From JAQIBY01 sp963676165 (lineage in GTDB: Bacteria; Bacteroidota; Bacteroidia; Bacteroidales; ML635J-15), in NCBI GenBank assembly GCA_963676165.1, contig OY781043.1, positions 2,232,001-2,296,000 of the forward strand: 64,000 bases of DNA. Reading direction: 5' to 3'. A program made the position numbers and the translations under genes. The notes under the pieces were generated by a model. The model searched no databases. It was not told the DNA's origin and worked only from the letters and a program-made list of their open reading frames with translations. The first letter of the stretch is position 1. The number at the start of each line of letters is the position of its first letter. This document shows, in pieces, positions 25,791 to 33,368 of this stretch.

Positions 25791-26321
25791 TTATATTATT
25801 TTTTTCAGCCATTCATCAATCAAAGACTTTGACGATTTCGCCTGTGTTCCATTCACTGAAAACCCTTCGAGACACACCGCTTCGGAGGCGAGTTTTTTCA
25901 TGTCTGAGAAAATTCGCCCAACACCTCCGCCACCATGTGTACAAAATGGGACAAGCACTTTTCCTGACCACTTAGTTTGCGATAAGAATGTTGCTACCGG
26001 AGGAGCCATTGTACTCCACCAGTTTGGAGTTCCAACAAAAATGGTATCATACGTATCAAGCTGCTCTGGTAAAGATTTCAAATCTGGTAAATAATTCGCT
26101 TCTATCTCTTTCTTTGCCACATCACAAACCGATGTATAGTCTTGGGGATAAGCATTTACAGGCTCTAATCTGAAAATATCAGCATTTTTCTGAGCAGCAA
26201 TTATTTCCGCCACCAGTTTTGTATTTCCTGAATGAGAGTAATACACAACCAAGGTCTTGTTTTGAGCAAAATTATTCATATGCATTAATAAAATTAAGAG
26301 GATAAAAACGTATCTTTTCAT
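25791..26321 (-). CDS. Flavodoxin with signal peptide
   Basis: The 176-aa protein has a flavodoxin-4-type fold: the FMN phosphate loop is YYSHSGNTKLVAEI (about 29-42) and the aromatic FMN-stacking loop is GTPNWWSTMAPP (about 96-107), then FCTHGGGGVG. Unusually, it is preceded by a 19-residue hydrophobic leader (KRYVFILLILLMHMNNFAQ) that looks like a Sec signal peptide, so the protein should be outside the cytosol. First gene of a four-gene operon divergent from an AraC regulator. Electron transfer to an envelope enzyme is inference. If the downstream Met14 were used, the leader would shrink and the protein might stay cytosolic. Confidence 0.9.
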   Translation of the reverse strand: MKRYVFILLILLMHMNNFAQNKTLVVYYSHSGNTKLVAEIIAAQKNADIFRLEPVNAYPQDYTSVCDVAKKEIEANYLPDLKSLPEQLDTYDTIFVGTPNWWSTMAPPVATFLSQTKWSGKVLVPFCTHGGGGVGRIFSDMKKLASEAVCLEGFSVNGTQAKSSKSLIDEWLKKII

Positions 26322-26373
26322 AACATCTATTTTTCGACATTACAAAGATGAGCAATTTTATGCAAAAAAAACG

Positions 26374-26405
26374 ACCCAAATTACGGAGATCCCAACCCAA
26401 ATTAC
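26374..26405. promoter_or_regulatory. Likely AraC-type operator: 11-bp direct repeat, 21-bp period
   Basis: ACCCAAATTAC occurs at 26374-26384 and again, identically, at 26395-26405. The 21-bp period is two helical turns, the classic arrangement for an AraC-family dimer. The pair lies in the 159-bp divergent region, about 53-84 bp before the flavodoxin start and 42 bp before the regulator's own -7 element. Confidence 0.65.
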
Positions 26406-26425
26406 TGAACTTAATGATTCATGTA

Positions 26426-26454
26426 TTGTTTTAATCATTAGATACTTATATTTG
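26426..26454 (+). promoter_or_regulatory. Promoter of the AraC-family gene
   Basis: TTG at 26426-26428, 18 bases, then TATATTTG at 26447-26454: a good match to the Bacteroidota housekeeping promoter (TTTG - about 20 - TAnnTTTG). The start codon follows at 26481. Confidence 0.7.
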
Positions 26455-26480
26455 CACACAACTTAAGAACAACACTGAAC

Positions 26481-27377
26481 ATGAAAGATATTGGAAGCAT
26501 TAATTCGGTTACAGAATACAACAATGCAATTGGACAAGAAACATTGCATCCCTTGGTGAGTATAATCGATTTTTCTCAGATCGAACCATTCTATTTTTTT
26601 CGTAAACAAATGGGCATTTATGCGATCTTTCTAAAAGAGGCAAAATGTGGAAATTTAACGTATGGTTGTAACAATTATGATTACGAAGAAGGGACATTGT
26701 TATTTATAGCACCAGGACAAGTTTTAGGTGTTGAAAACAATGAAACGAAACAAAAAGGAATCGGACATGCCTTAATCTTTCACCCAGATTTGATTCATGG
26801 AACTCACTTAGGGAAACATATTCAAGAATATACTTTTTTCTCTTATCAAGTTAATGAAGCACTACACTTATCAGCGCGTGAGAGGGAAATTATCAATGAT
26901 GTTTTTAAGAAAATACAATATGAACTGGAACATGGTATAGATAATTTGAGTAAAACACTTATTGTTTCATATATCGAATTATTTTTAAACTACAGCAAGC
27001 GATTTTATGAACGCCAATTCATCACAAGAAATCATGTTAACAAGGATATTTTAGCGCGCTTTGAAAATGTGATCAATCAGTATTTTAGCTCAATGCAAAT
27101 GTTAGAAAGTGGACTTCCGACTGTAAACTATTTAGCTGATCAGCTTTTTATATCTCCAAATTATTTAGGCGATTTGCTGAAAAAAGAAACAGGAAAATCA
27201 GCACAAGAGCATATTCAACTCAAATTGACTGAAATCGCAAAAGAAAAAATACTGGAACCAGGGAAATCCATCAATGAGATTGCTTATGAATTAGGATTTA
27301 AGCATCCACAACACTTTAGTCGGATGTTTAAAAAGAATACTGGCTTATCTCCAAATGCATATCGATCATTGAATTAG
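26481..27377 (+). CDS. AraC-family transcriptional regulator
   Basis: The 298-aa regulator has an N-terminal cupin-like sensing domain (about 20-160; LLFIAPGQVLGVEN) and a C-terminal double helix-turn-helix (about 195-298) with LADQLFISPNYLGDLLKKETGKS and INEIAYELGFKHPQHFSRMFKKNTGLSPNAYR, the AraC signature. It is divergent from the flavodoxin/AKR/hydrolase/cupin operon, which it most likely activates. The arrangement recalls enterobacterial YqhC, which controls yqhD and dkgA in response to glyoxal. The inducer is not known from sequence. Confidence 0.93.
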   Translation: MKDIGSINSVTEYNNAIGQETLHPLVSIIDFSQIEPFYFFRKQMGIYAIFLKEAKCGNLTYGCNNYDYEEGTLLFIAPGQVLGVENNETKQKGIGHALIFHPDLIHGTHLGKHIQEYTFFSYQVNEALHLSAREREIINDVFKKIQYELEHGIDNLSKTLIVSYIELFLNYSKRFYERQFITRNHVNKDILARFENVINQYFSSMQMLESGLPTVNYLADQLFISPNYLGDLLKKETGKSAQEHIQLKLTEIAKEKILEPGKSINEIAYELGFKHPQHFSRMFKKNTGLSPNAYRSLN

Positions 27378-27451
27378 AATTCTCAATCATTTTTTTACTT
27401 CTACTGCAAGTATAGGCCCACTATTTGAAGCAAAATGGACATAAAAATGAT

Positions 27452-28360
27452 TTACTTAACGGTTGTTCTAATAACATCCCTTTCAGACTCAAAAAGTAAT
27501 TCTTCTTTTCGTGCAAAATTTCGAATCATTTTAATCGTAAAAAAACCTAAAACAATGACAAGCAAAGACGAGACAATAGAAACGACTGTCATGAAAATAT
27601 AATCATTTACAGAATCTGCACTTTCAGTTAATTCCATAGCAACACGACCAATAATTACAGAAACAATAAAGATAATCCACCATACGGTAATATAATCTGG
27701 CTTCTTACTTACAGTTAAACCTCTTTTATCGATTAAAATATCGGTTTTCGTATTAAGCTCAACCATAATATTAAATGGTCTAAGGAATGAAATGATAGGA
27801 ACAAACCAAGCACCAATTGCCCACCCTTTTGAGAACTCAACATTCTTTACTCTTTCATGCAAGTTCAAATAAGCTCTGTAAAACCATGTAATAAAAACAA
27901 TTGAGCTAATTAAATAAAAACCAAGACTAAGAATACTTACTACTAAAACACGAGTATCGCTATTGCTTGCTTCTTCGTAAGACACATGCTTCCCCTCAAC
28001 GATTCGATGTAACAAATCATATTGTAAGTATGATGAGATTCCAGAAAGGACATGCAAAAGGCAAACAACTGCAATTGCAAGCACAACCAAATCAGAGCGT
28101 CGTAGATTTGATTTCGTCTTACCTGCAACCTCATCGACGTCAACAAAATCAGATTCCAACTTAGAAATACTATTTTCAGGTTTATGCTTTAAGAGATCTC
28201 TATTTTGCATTTCTTTGACTACTGCAGCAACCTTTATCTTTGGCTCTTTGTACCTCTCACGAAAAATTCGTTCAAGCTCTTCATTATCATATCCTTTGAC
28301 AATATTCTCCCAATTGTAACCTGTCATATTCAATATAAATTGTATGTGATTTCTATTCAC
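27452..28360 (-). CDS. DUF4328-family membrane protein
   Basis: The first ~95 residues of this 302-aa protein are soluble and charged. About six membrane helices follow. The DUF4328 hallmark is clear: FITWFYRAYLNLHERV followed by FSKGWAIGAWFVPIISFLRP. The N-terminal segment (YDNEELERIFRERYKEP) is not part of the usual domain and may be a small regulatory module. No function is established for the family. The gene stands alone between the AraC regulator and rluA-type gene. Nothing else is seen in 28361-28526. Confidence 0.85.
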   Translation of the reverse strand: MNRNHIQFILNMTGYNWENIVKGYDNEELERIFRERYKEPKIKVAAVVKEMQNRDLLKHKPENSISKLESDFVDVDEVAGKTKSNLRRSDLVVLAIAVVCLLHVLSGISSYLQYDLLHRIVEGKHVSYEEASNSDTRVLVVSILSLGFYLISSIVFITWFYRAYLNLHERVKNVEFSKGWAIGAWFVPIISFLRPFNIMVELNTKTDILIDKRGLTVSKKPDYITVWWIIFIVSVIIGRVAMELTESADSVNDYIFMTVVSIVSSLLVIVLGFFTIKMIRNFARKEELLFESERDVIRTTVK

Positions 28361-28526
28361 AAAACCACACGAGTAGAAACATTACATATACTAATCTCCA
28401 AATTTGGCGAAAAGATGAAAATTTACAAAATTTCAAAAACATTTCTTTTGAAAACATAGAAATCATCCATCTCATCAATAGCAAAAGAATCAGATCAATT
28501 AAACAATTCATCCAATTTCTTTTCAC

Positions 28527-28534
28527 TACCTTTG
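28527..28534 (+). promoter_or_regulatory. -7 promoter element TACCTTTG
   Basis: Exact TAnnTTTG match, 22 bp before the ATG of the pseudouridine synthase gene at 28557. Confidence 0.5.
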
Positions 28535-28556
28535 TTGTACATAGAAATACCATACA

Positions 28557-29234
28557 ATGGACGTAAAATATCAAGATAAAGGGTTTGCCATACTCAATAA
28601 GGCTGTTAATTTACCTGTCACCCACAACAGTCATATGCCCAAAGACGCTGATTATCTGAATAAATTAGCAGGACAATTTTTCAATGAAACAATTTATAAT
28701 CCTCATAGACTCGATTCAAAAACCTCTGGACTTACCATTGTATGCTTCAACAAAACAACACTAGAATCTTTTAATAAGATGTTTAGAAACTCAGAAATAC
28801 AAAAGACTTACACTGCACTAGTCAAAGGTGAGATTCCTGAATCGGGAAGCATTGACAGGGAAGTGTTTGACCGCAAGAAACGAAAAAAGCTGTCTGCATT
28901 AACAGAATACAAACGCATCTCTCGCTTTGAAACAAAGGAGCTAGACAAAAACAACAATCCTATCATTCTCAACATCTTAGAACTCAATATTCACACCGGC
29001 AGATGGCATCAAATCCGACAACATTTATCAGGATTAAGATTTGATTTGGTTGGTGACACACAACATGGCGATTGGGATTTTAACAAGAGGGTAATTGAGG
29101 AAGTTGGAATAAACAGAATGTGCTTACATGCATCAGAATTAAAATTTCCACATCCTGAAAGTAAAAATGTGTTGATTATCAAATCAGAAACCCCTGTTGA
29201 ATTTCAAAAAATCATTGAACATTACACCTCCTAA
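28557..29234 (+). CDS. RluA-family pseudouridine synthase
   Basis: The 225-aa protein isomerises uridine to pseudouridine in rRNA or tRNA. It has the catalytic motif HRLDSKTSG with Asp53, KTYTALVKG, and the RluA signature HTGRWHQIRQHL near 145-156. It lacks an N-terminal S4 RNA-binding domain, so it belongs with the short TruC/RluA-type members. The exact target base cannot be assigned. Monocistronic, with a clear -7 element. Confidence 0.92.
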   Translation: MDVKYQDKGFAILNKAVNLPVTHNSHMPKDADYLNKLAGQFFNETIYNPHRLDSKTSGLTIVCFNKTTLESFNKMFRNSEIQKTYTALVKGEIPESGSIDREVFDRKKRKKLSALTEYKRISRFETKELDKNNNPIILNILELNIHTGRWHQIRQHLSGLRFDLVGDTQHGDWDFNKRVIEEVGINRMCLHASELKFPHPESKNVLIIKSETPVEFQKIIEHYTS

Positions 29235-29334
29235 TCACTACGAACAATTAACATGTTTTAATCCTCCCTTAATTAGAACGATTATATATTCCTACCGTTT
29301 TTCATTATTTGTTAAATATCACAAATAGTTCCAT

Positions 29335-29342
29335 TATTTTTG
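29335..29342 (+). promoter_or_regulatory. -7 promoter element TATTTTTG
   Basis: Consensus TAnnTTTG, 28 bp before the ATG at 29371. A TTTG lies at 29308-29311, slightly further upstream than usual. Confidence 0.5.
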
Positions 29343-29370
29343 TAACTTAACTCTTAACCAATAACACAAA

Positions 29371-31149
29371 ATGAAAAAATTATCTATTTTATTTGTCGGA
29401 ATAATCAGCATTCTGACATTGAGTGCAGAAGCACAAAACATTACTGTAGGTGGTGATATCACTACAAACATTTCTTGGGATGCAGACACTGTATTTGTTG
29501 ATGATACTGTACGTGTTTTAGACGACATTACACTAACAGTACCTGCAGGCACCAAAGTCTTTTTCAACGATTTTTATCCAATTTTAGTTGAAGGAACCAT
29601 TCTTTCTGAAGGAACCATTACCGATACAATTCTCTATTCTGTTCTTGACACAACAGGATACTCAGAATATAGCCATACAGGCTGGGATGGATTTAGATTT
29701 ATTGGTACTACAGACATTGCAGGTGATAATGACACCAGTCGTTTTGCATACTGTATCTTTGAATACGCAATAGAAACCGAAGATTCTTATGGTGGAGCAG
29801 CAATTCGTTTCAACGGATTTAGCAAAGCAAGCGTTGAGCATTGTGTATTTCGTTACAATTTTGGATATGAAAATGGAGGAGCAATCAACATGCAAAATGA
29901 AGCAGTAGTTGATATTACATATTGTGATTTCAACAACAACTTTGCAGGTCAATCTGGAGGAGCAATTTCATTTGGCTGTAGCACTGATGAAGAATATTTT
30001 GATCAACCTGTTGTATCATACTGTACATTCACAAACAACACCTCAAATTACTCAGATGACCCATATTACGGTGGAGGTGCAATTCAAATAGCAGGATATT
30101 ATAATACATTAGTTAAAAACTGCTTATTCACAGAAAATCACTCCGAATCTCAAGGAGGAGCATTAACTTGTGCAGGTTATGCAGTTCCTTATATTGTCAA
30201 CAATGTGTTTGCAGCAAATTCTTCCATTCACAATGGTGGTGCCATAGGAGTTAAATACTATGCAAGTCCATACATTATTAATAATACATTTTTATTTAAC
30301 ACATCCCAAGCTGCTGGTGGAGCAATGTCTGTAGGATGTGACAATGACTCCCTTCTTTTTGCAAACAACATCTGCAGAAACAATATTGCAGCATCATCAC
30401 AAGAAATATACATAGACACTGAAGATGAATTTATGCATTTTACAAACAATAATATTGCCGGAGGTCTTGATGCATACACAAGCATCATTCAAACTAACAA
30501 TATTGATGCAGATCCAATGTTTATTGACATGATGAATGGTGACATTAGATTGAAATGTGGATCACCTTGCGTTAACACAGCATTGGATACAACAGAATAC
30601 ATCCCAGAAACAGACATCCTTGGACTTGAACGACTAGTTAATGGCATGTATGATATGGGTGCACTTGAATCTCAACTTCCTGTCATGCCGGATTTATGCC
30701 CAGACTTCACCATGTACGACAATGAGACTCAAACACTTGACGCGGGTACCGATTACGAATCTTACCTTTGGAACACTACTGAAGAAACTCAGACAATTGA
30801 AATTGACGGTGCTGTAGTTGGTTCTGGAACTTATGATTACTGGGTAGAAGTAACGAATGAATACGAATGCGCTGTTAGAGACAGTATTGTTGTAACAATT
30901 GATCATTACAACTCCATTGCAGAAAACAACCAAAGTATTGGAATTTATCCAAATCCAAATAACGGAAGATTTGAAATTAGAGCAATGGATGCTAAAGTAA
31001 TCATAATTGACATGAAGGGAAGTGTAATCCGAGAATTCCATGTAAACAATCAGAAAATGGTTGACCTAAGTATGGAAAATAAGGGTATTTATTTCATAGA
31101 AATTCAATCAGAGCAAGGAAACGAGACACACAAACTCATTGTTCAATAA
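29371..31149 (+). CDS. Secreted parallel beta-helix protein with T9SS sorting domain
   Basis: The 592-aa protein has a signal peptide (MKKLSILFVGIISILTL, cleavage near AEAQ), then an Omp-type right-handed beta-helix (about 60-400). The helix rungs repeat a ~28-residue pattern such as GGAINMQNEAVVDITYCDF, GGAIQIAGYYNTLVKNCLF and GGALTCAGYAVPYIVNNVF. A short Ig-like region follows (LDAGTDYESYLWNTTEE). The last 75 residues are a T9SS sorting domain (SIGIYPNPNNGRFEIRAMD ... KGIYFIEIQ ... HKLIVQ). The fold suggests an adhesin or polysaccharide-binding surface protein; no catalytic residues are recognisable. A terminator follows. Confidence 0.9.
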   Translation: MKKLSILFVGIISILTLSAEAQNITVGGDITTNISWDADTVFVDDTVRVLDDITLTVPAGTKVFFNDFYPILVEGTILSEGTITDTILYSVLDTTGYSEYSHTGWDGFRFIGTTDIAGDNDTSRFAYCIFEYAIETEDSYGGAAIRFNGFSKASVEHCVFRYNFGYENGGAINMQNEAVVDITYCDFNNNFAGQSGGAISFGCSTDEEYFDQPVVSYCTFTNNTSNYSDDPYYGGGAIQIAGYYNTLVKNCLFTENHSESQGGALTCAGYAVPYIVNNVFAANSSIHNGGAIGVKYYASPYIINNTFLFNTSQAAGGAMSVGCDNDSLLFANNICRNNIAASSQEIYIDTEDEFMHFTNNNIAGGLDAYTSIIQTNNIDADPMFIDMMNGDIRLKCGSPCVNTALDTTEYIPETDILGLERLVNGMYDMGALESQLPVMPDLCPDFTMYDNETQTLDAGTDYESYLWNTTEETQTIEIDGAVVGSGTYDYWVEVTNEYECAVRDSIVVTIDHYNSIAENNQSIGIYPNPNNGRFEIRAMDAKVIIIDMKGSVIREFHVNNQKMVDLSMENKGIYFIEIQSEQGNETHKLIVQ

Positions 31150-31173
31150 TCTGATAAAGAAAACAGATACATC

Positions 31174-31206
31174 AAAGGGATATCTAAAAGATGTCCCTTT
31201 GTTTTT
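31174..31206 (+). terminator. Rho-independent terminator
   Basis: The stem AAAGGGATATCT / AGATGTCCCTTT (one mismatch) is followed by GTTTTTT. It lies between two convergent genes and can end both. Confidence 0.88.
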
Positions 31207-31215
31207 TAACATGTG

Positions 31216-32046
31216 CTATTTCAAACGAATTTCACTGGGCTCAATGACAAGGTTTCCAGATTTATAAAGCTTTCCAATGGCTTTCTTAAAGGCTTTTTTA
31301 CTCATTCCAAGCACTGCCTTGATGCTCTCAGGACTACTTTTATCACCCAACTTTAACACACCATTATTCTTCTGAAGTCCGTCCAATATTTGTTGAGTAT
31401 ACATATCAATACTTTCAGAATATCCCAAAGGGACAATACTCAAATCAATTTTACCATCATTTCTAACCTGCTTAACGTAAGCAGTAATTTCCTCTCCTGC
31501 CCTAACTCGTTTATGAATATCAGATTTAAAGATAAGCCCAGAGTATCGCTGGTTTACAACAGCGGTCATTCCCAATTCGTTTTCCCCAGTGAGCAATACC
31601 TGAACCATCTCACCTTCAACAAATTTCACATCATCAAAATCCAGGTACTTATTTATGCGTGTCGATCCTAAAAGCCTCTCTGTTTTAGTATCCAGCAACA
31701 AAATTACAGGATATGTTTCTCCAACTTTTAAAATCATATTTTGCTCAGCATATGGTATCAACAAATCCTTGGGTAATCCCCAATCGACAAAAGCGCCAAA
31801 ACGAGTTAACTCCTTCACTTTCAGCATTGCAATTTCATTAAGTTGCAACAAAGGCTTCTCAGTGGTAGCAACCATTCTATCCTGTGAATCTTTATACAAA
31901 AACACAGAAATATCATCCCCTTCTTTCATCCCTTCAGGAATGTAAACTCCGGGCAATAAAACTTCATGTCCAGATTCATTTGTCAAATAAAATCCATGCT
32001 CAGTTTTACGTGCAGCTTTTAGTGTTTGCGTTTTTCCAATTTCCAT
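31216..32046 (-). CDS. CvfB/YitL-like S1 RNA-binding protein
   Basis: The 276-aa protein has tandem S1-type OB folds and a C-terminal winged helix, the architecture of CvfB. In Staphylococcus CvfB binds RNA and affects virulence gene expression. Visible landmarks: GHEVLLPGVYIPEGMKEGD (first OB fold), VKELTRFGAFVDWGLPKDLLIPY (classic S1 pattern, about 73-95), RYSGLIFKSDIHKRVRAGE (third), and the winged helix GDKSSPESIKAVLGMSKKAF near 235-255. Cytosolic. A TATCTTTG -7 element lies 5 bp upstream of the ATG, so the mRNA may be leaderless. Confidence 0.88.
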   Translation of the reverse strand: MEIGKTQTLKAARKTEHGFYLTNESGHEVLLPGVYIPEGMKEGDDISVFLYKDSQDRMVATTEKPLLQLNEIAMLKVKELTRFGAFVDWGLPKDLLIPYAEQNMILKVGETYPVILLLDTKTERLLGSTRINKYLDFDDVKFVEGEMVQVLLTGENELGMTAVVNQRYSGLIFKSDIHKRVRAGEEITAYVKQVRNDGKIDLSIVPLGYSESIDMYTQQILDGLQKNNGVLKLGDKSSPESIKAVLGMSKKAFKKAIGKLYKSGNLVIEPSEIRLK

Positions 32047-32050
32047 GCAA

Positions 32051-32058
32051 CAAAGATA
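32051..32058 (-). promoter_or_regulatory. -7 element TATCTTTG, very close to start codon
   Basis: On the minus strand this is a perfect TAnnTTTG ending 4 bp before the ATG at 32046, which predicts transcription starting at or next to the start codon. Confidence 0.5.
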
Positions 32059-32183
32059 ATGATTATTTTCATGTCGCTCAGAGAGTAGACTGCGCCAATC
32101 ATACCAAACTTATTTCAGATTTATCCTCTAAAATTTAATAAAGCCATAAATCTTTAGTAGATTTGAGGAGATAAAATTAAGCC

Positions 32184-32402
32184 ATGAATTTTAAAAATTA
32201 CACACTCGATTTTTTGCGGGAAAAATATCGATTGAGTAAAAGAGCCTACAACACATGTAAAAAGAATGGGTTAACTGATTTAGAGTGTCTGATGCATTAT
32301 TATCGCAATCAGAAAGACTTTACAAAGTTACCCAGATGTGGTGTTATGTCAGATTTTGAGCTAAAACAAATGTGCGAAAAGTACATGACGGCAAACAACT
32401 AA
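32184..32402 (+). CDS. Small RpoA-CTD-like helix-hairpin-helix protein
   Basis: The 72-aa protein resembles the C-terminal domain of RNA polymerase alpha, which contacts DNA and activators. The pattern LSKRAYNTCKKNGLTDLECL matches the LS.R..N.L...GI....L core of alpha-CTD, and LPRCGVMSDFELKQMCEKY matches its closing helix-hairpin-helix (L...G..S..EL). Here the domain stands alone as a mini-protein, with no alpha N-terminal domain. It could bind DNA or RNA, or mimic alpha-CTD. No operon partner is tightly linked; the next gene starts 233 bp downstream. Family assignment rests on pattern similarity only. Confidence 0.7.
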   Translation: MNFKNYTLDFLREKYRLSKRAYNTCKKNGLTDLECLMHYYRNQKDFTKLPRCGVMSDFELKQMCEKYMTANN

Positions 32403-32579
32403 TCCTGACTAATTAGAGGTCAACACTCTGATTTTCTGCATTATTGAATTTCAAATGAGATTCAACAGGGAAATAATACCCCAAATTACTACCTGACAAT
32501 AAGTTTTCCTCATTTATCAGTAAACTTTCTTTGTCTCAATCTAAATGCCAACTGGAAATAAATAATCACACAAAATAAA

Positions 32580-32611
32580 TTTGCTATTTGAACTTATGTT
32601 CATTATCTTTG
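32580..32611 (+). promoter_or_regulatory. Promoter of the DUF5320 operon
   Basis: TTTG at 32580-32583, 20 bases, then TATCTTTG at 32604-32611: a textbook Bacteroidota promoter. The start codon follows at 32636. Nothing else is seen in 32403-32579. Confidence 0.75.
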
Positions 32612-32635
32612 CAATGTAAACTAAAAATAAATATT

Positions 32636-32929
32636 ATGCCAAGAGGAGATAAATCAGGTCCAATGGGGCAAGGCACCATGACAGGACGAAAATTAGGACT
32701 CTGCACTGGAAATGAAAGTGCAGGATTCGAAAACCGTATGGGATTAGGACAACAAAACAGACAATCAACAAGAAGATCCGGCAGAGGATTAGGCTCTGGA
32801 AGAGGTCACGGTTTCAGAAACCAAAACTTTGCAACTGGACGCAGCTTAATTAAAGAAGAAAACGGACTGCTACGTGATGAGGTCAATAAATTAAAAGCAC
32901 GATTGGAAAAACTTGAAAAGAATTCCTGA
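32636..32929 (+). CDS. DUF5320-family Gly-rich protein
   Basis: The 97-aa product starts at MPRGDKSGP, the conserved family start; an in-frame ATG 48 bp upstream lies close to the -7 element and is ignored. The N-terminus has the family motif GPxGxGxxTGxxxGxC (GPMGQGTMTGRKLGLC, about 8-23). A Gly/Arg-rich middle follows (RRSGRGLGSGRGHGF), then a C-terminal coiled coil (LIKEENGLLRDEVNKL). The family is often found beside NifX/NifB-type and Mrp-type metal-cluster proteins, but no function is established. First gene of an operon with the DUF134 regulator and a NifX-like protein. Confidence 0.85.
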   Translation: MPRGDKSGPMGQGTMTGRKLGLCTGNESAGFENRMGLGQQNRQSTRRSGRGLGSGRGHGFRNQNFATGRSLIKEENGLLRDEVNKLKARLEKLEKNS

Positions 32930-32951
32930 TTACCAATAAAGGTAAAAAGAT

Positions 32952-33368
32952 ATGCCGAGACAAAAACGTATGCGACGTGTATCACAAGGTCCTAAGCACA
33001 ATGGCTTTCGTGCAGTATTTCCTAAAGGACACACTGCAAAAAACGACAGTATCCAATTGCATTTGGAAGAATATGAAAGCATTAAACTAATGGACTACGA
33101 GTTACACTCACAAGAAGAGGCAGCTGATTATATGAGAGTGTCACGACCTACAATCACACGCATTTACGAATCAGCACGTCGAAAAATAGCTCAAGCGCTC
33201 ATAGAGGGAAGAAACATAGAAATCGGAGGGGGAAAATTTGAGTTTGATGATCAATGGATTGTATGCCCACATTGTCATGCACGTTTTTTAAGCAATTTTC
33301 AAAAAAGCATTTGTCCATGGTGTAGCAAAGACAATGCATCTCACACAAAAAAAGAGGATGAAGCATGA
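32952..33368 (+). CDS. DUF134-family DNA-binding protein with zinc ribbon
   Basis: The 138-aa protein has a sigma-like helix-turn-helix (about 35-90): LEEYESIKLMDYELHSQEEAADYMRVSRPTITRIYESARRKIAQAL. The start MPRQKRMRRVSQGP is typical of DUF134. The C-terminus holds a zinc ribbon, CPHCHARF...CPWC (about 105-127). The family is predicted to regulate transcription. Its stop codon overlaps the next start (ATGA), so it is translationally coupled to the NifX-like gene and likely controls the operon, perhaps responding to metal or redox state. Confidence 0.88.
   Translation: MPRQKRMRRVSQGPKHNGFRAVFPKGHTAKNDSIQLHLEEYESIKLMDYELHSQEEAADYMRVSRPTITRIYESARRKIAQALIEGRNIEIGGGKFEFDDQWIVCPHCHARFLSNFQKSICPWCSKDNASHTKKEDEA

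Noticed and set aside
23313..27377. Whole AraC-flavodoxin cluster as a horizontally acquired island
   Set aside because: No flanking repeats, integrase or tRNA, and base composition looks like the neighbours.
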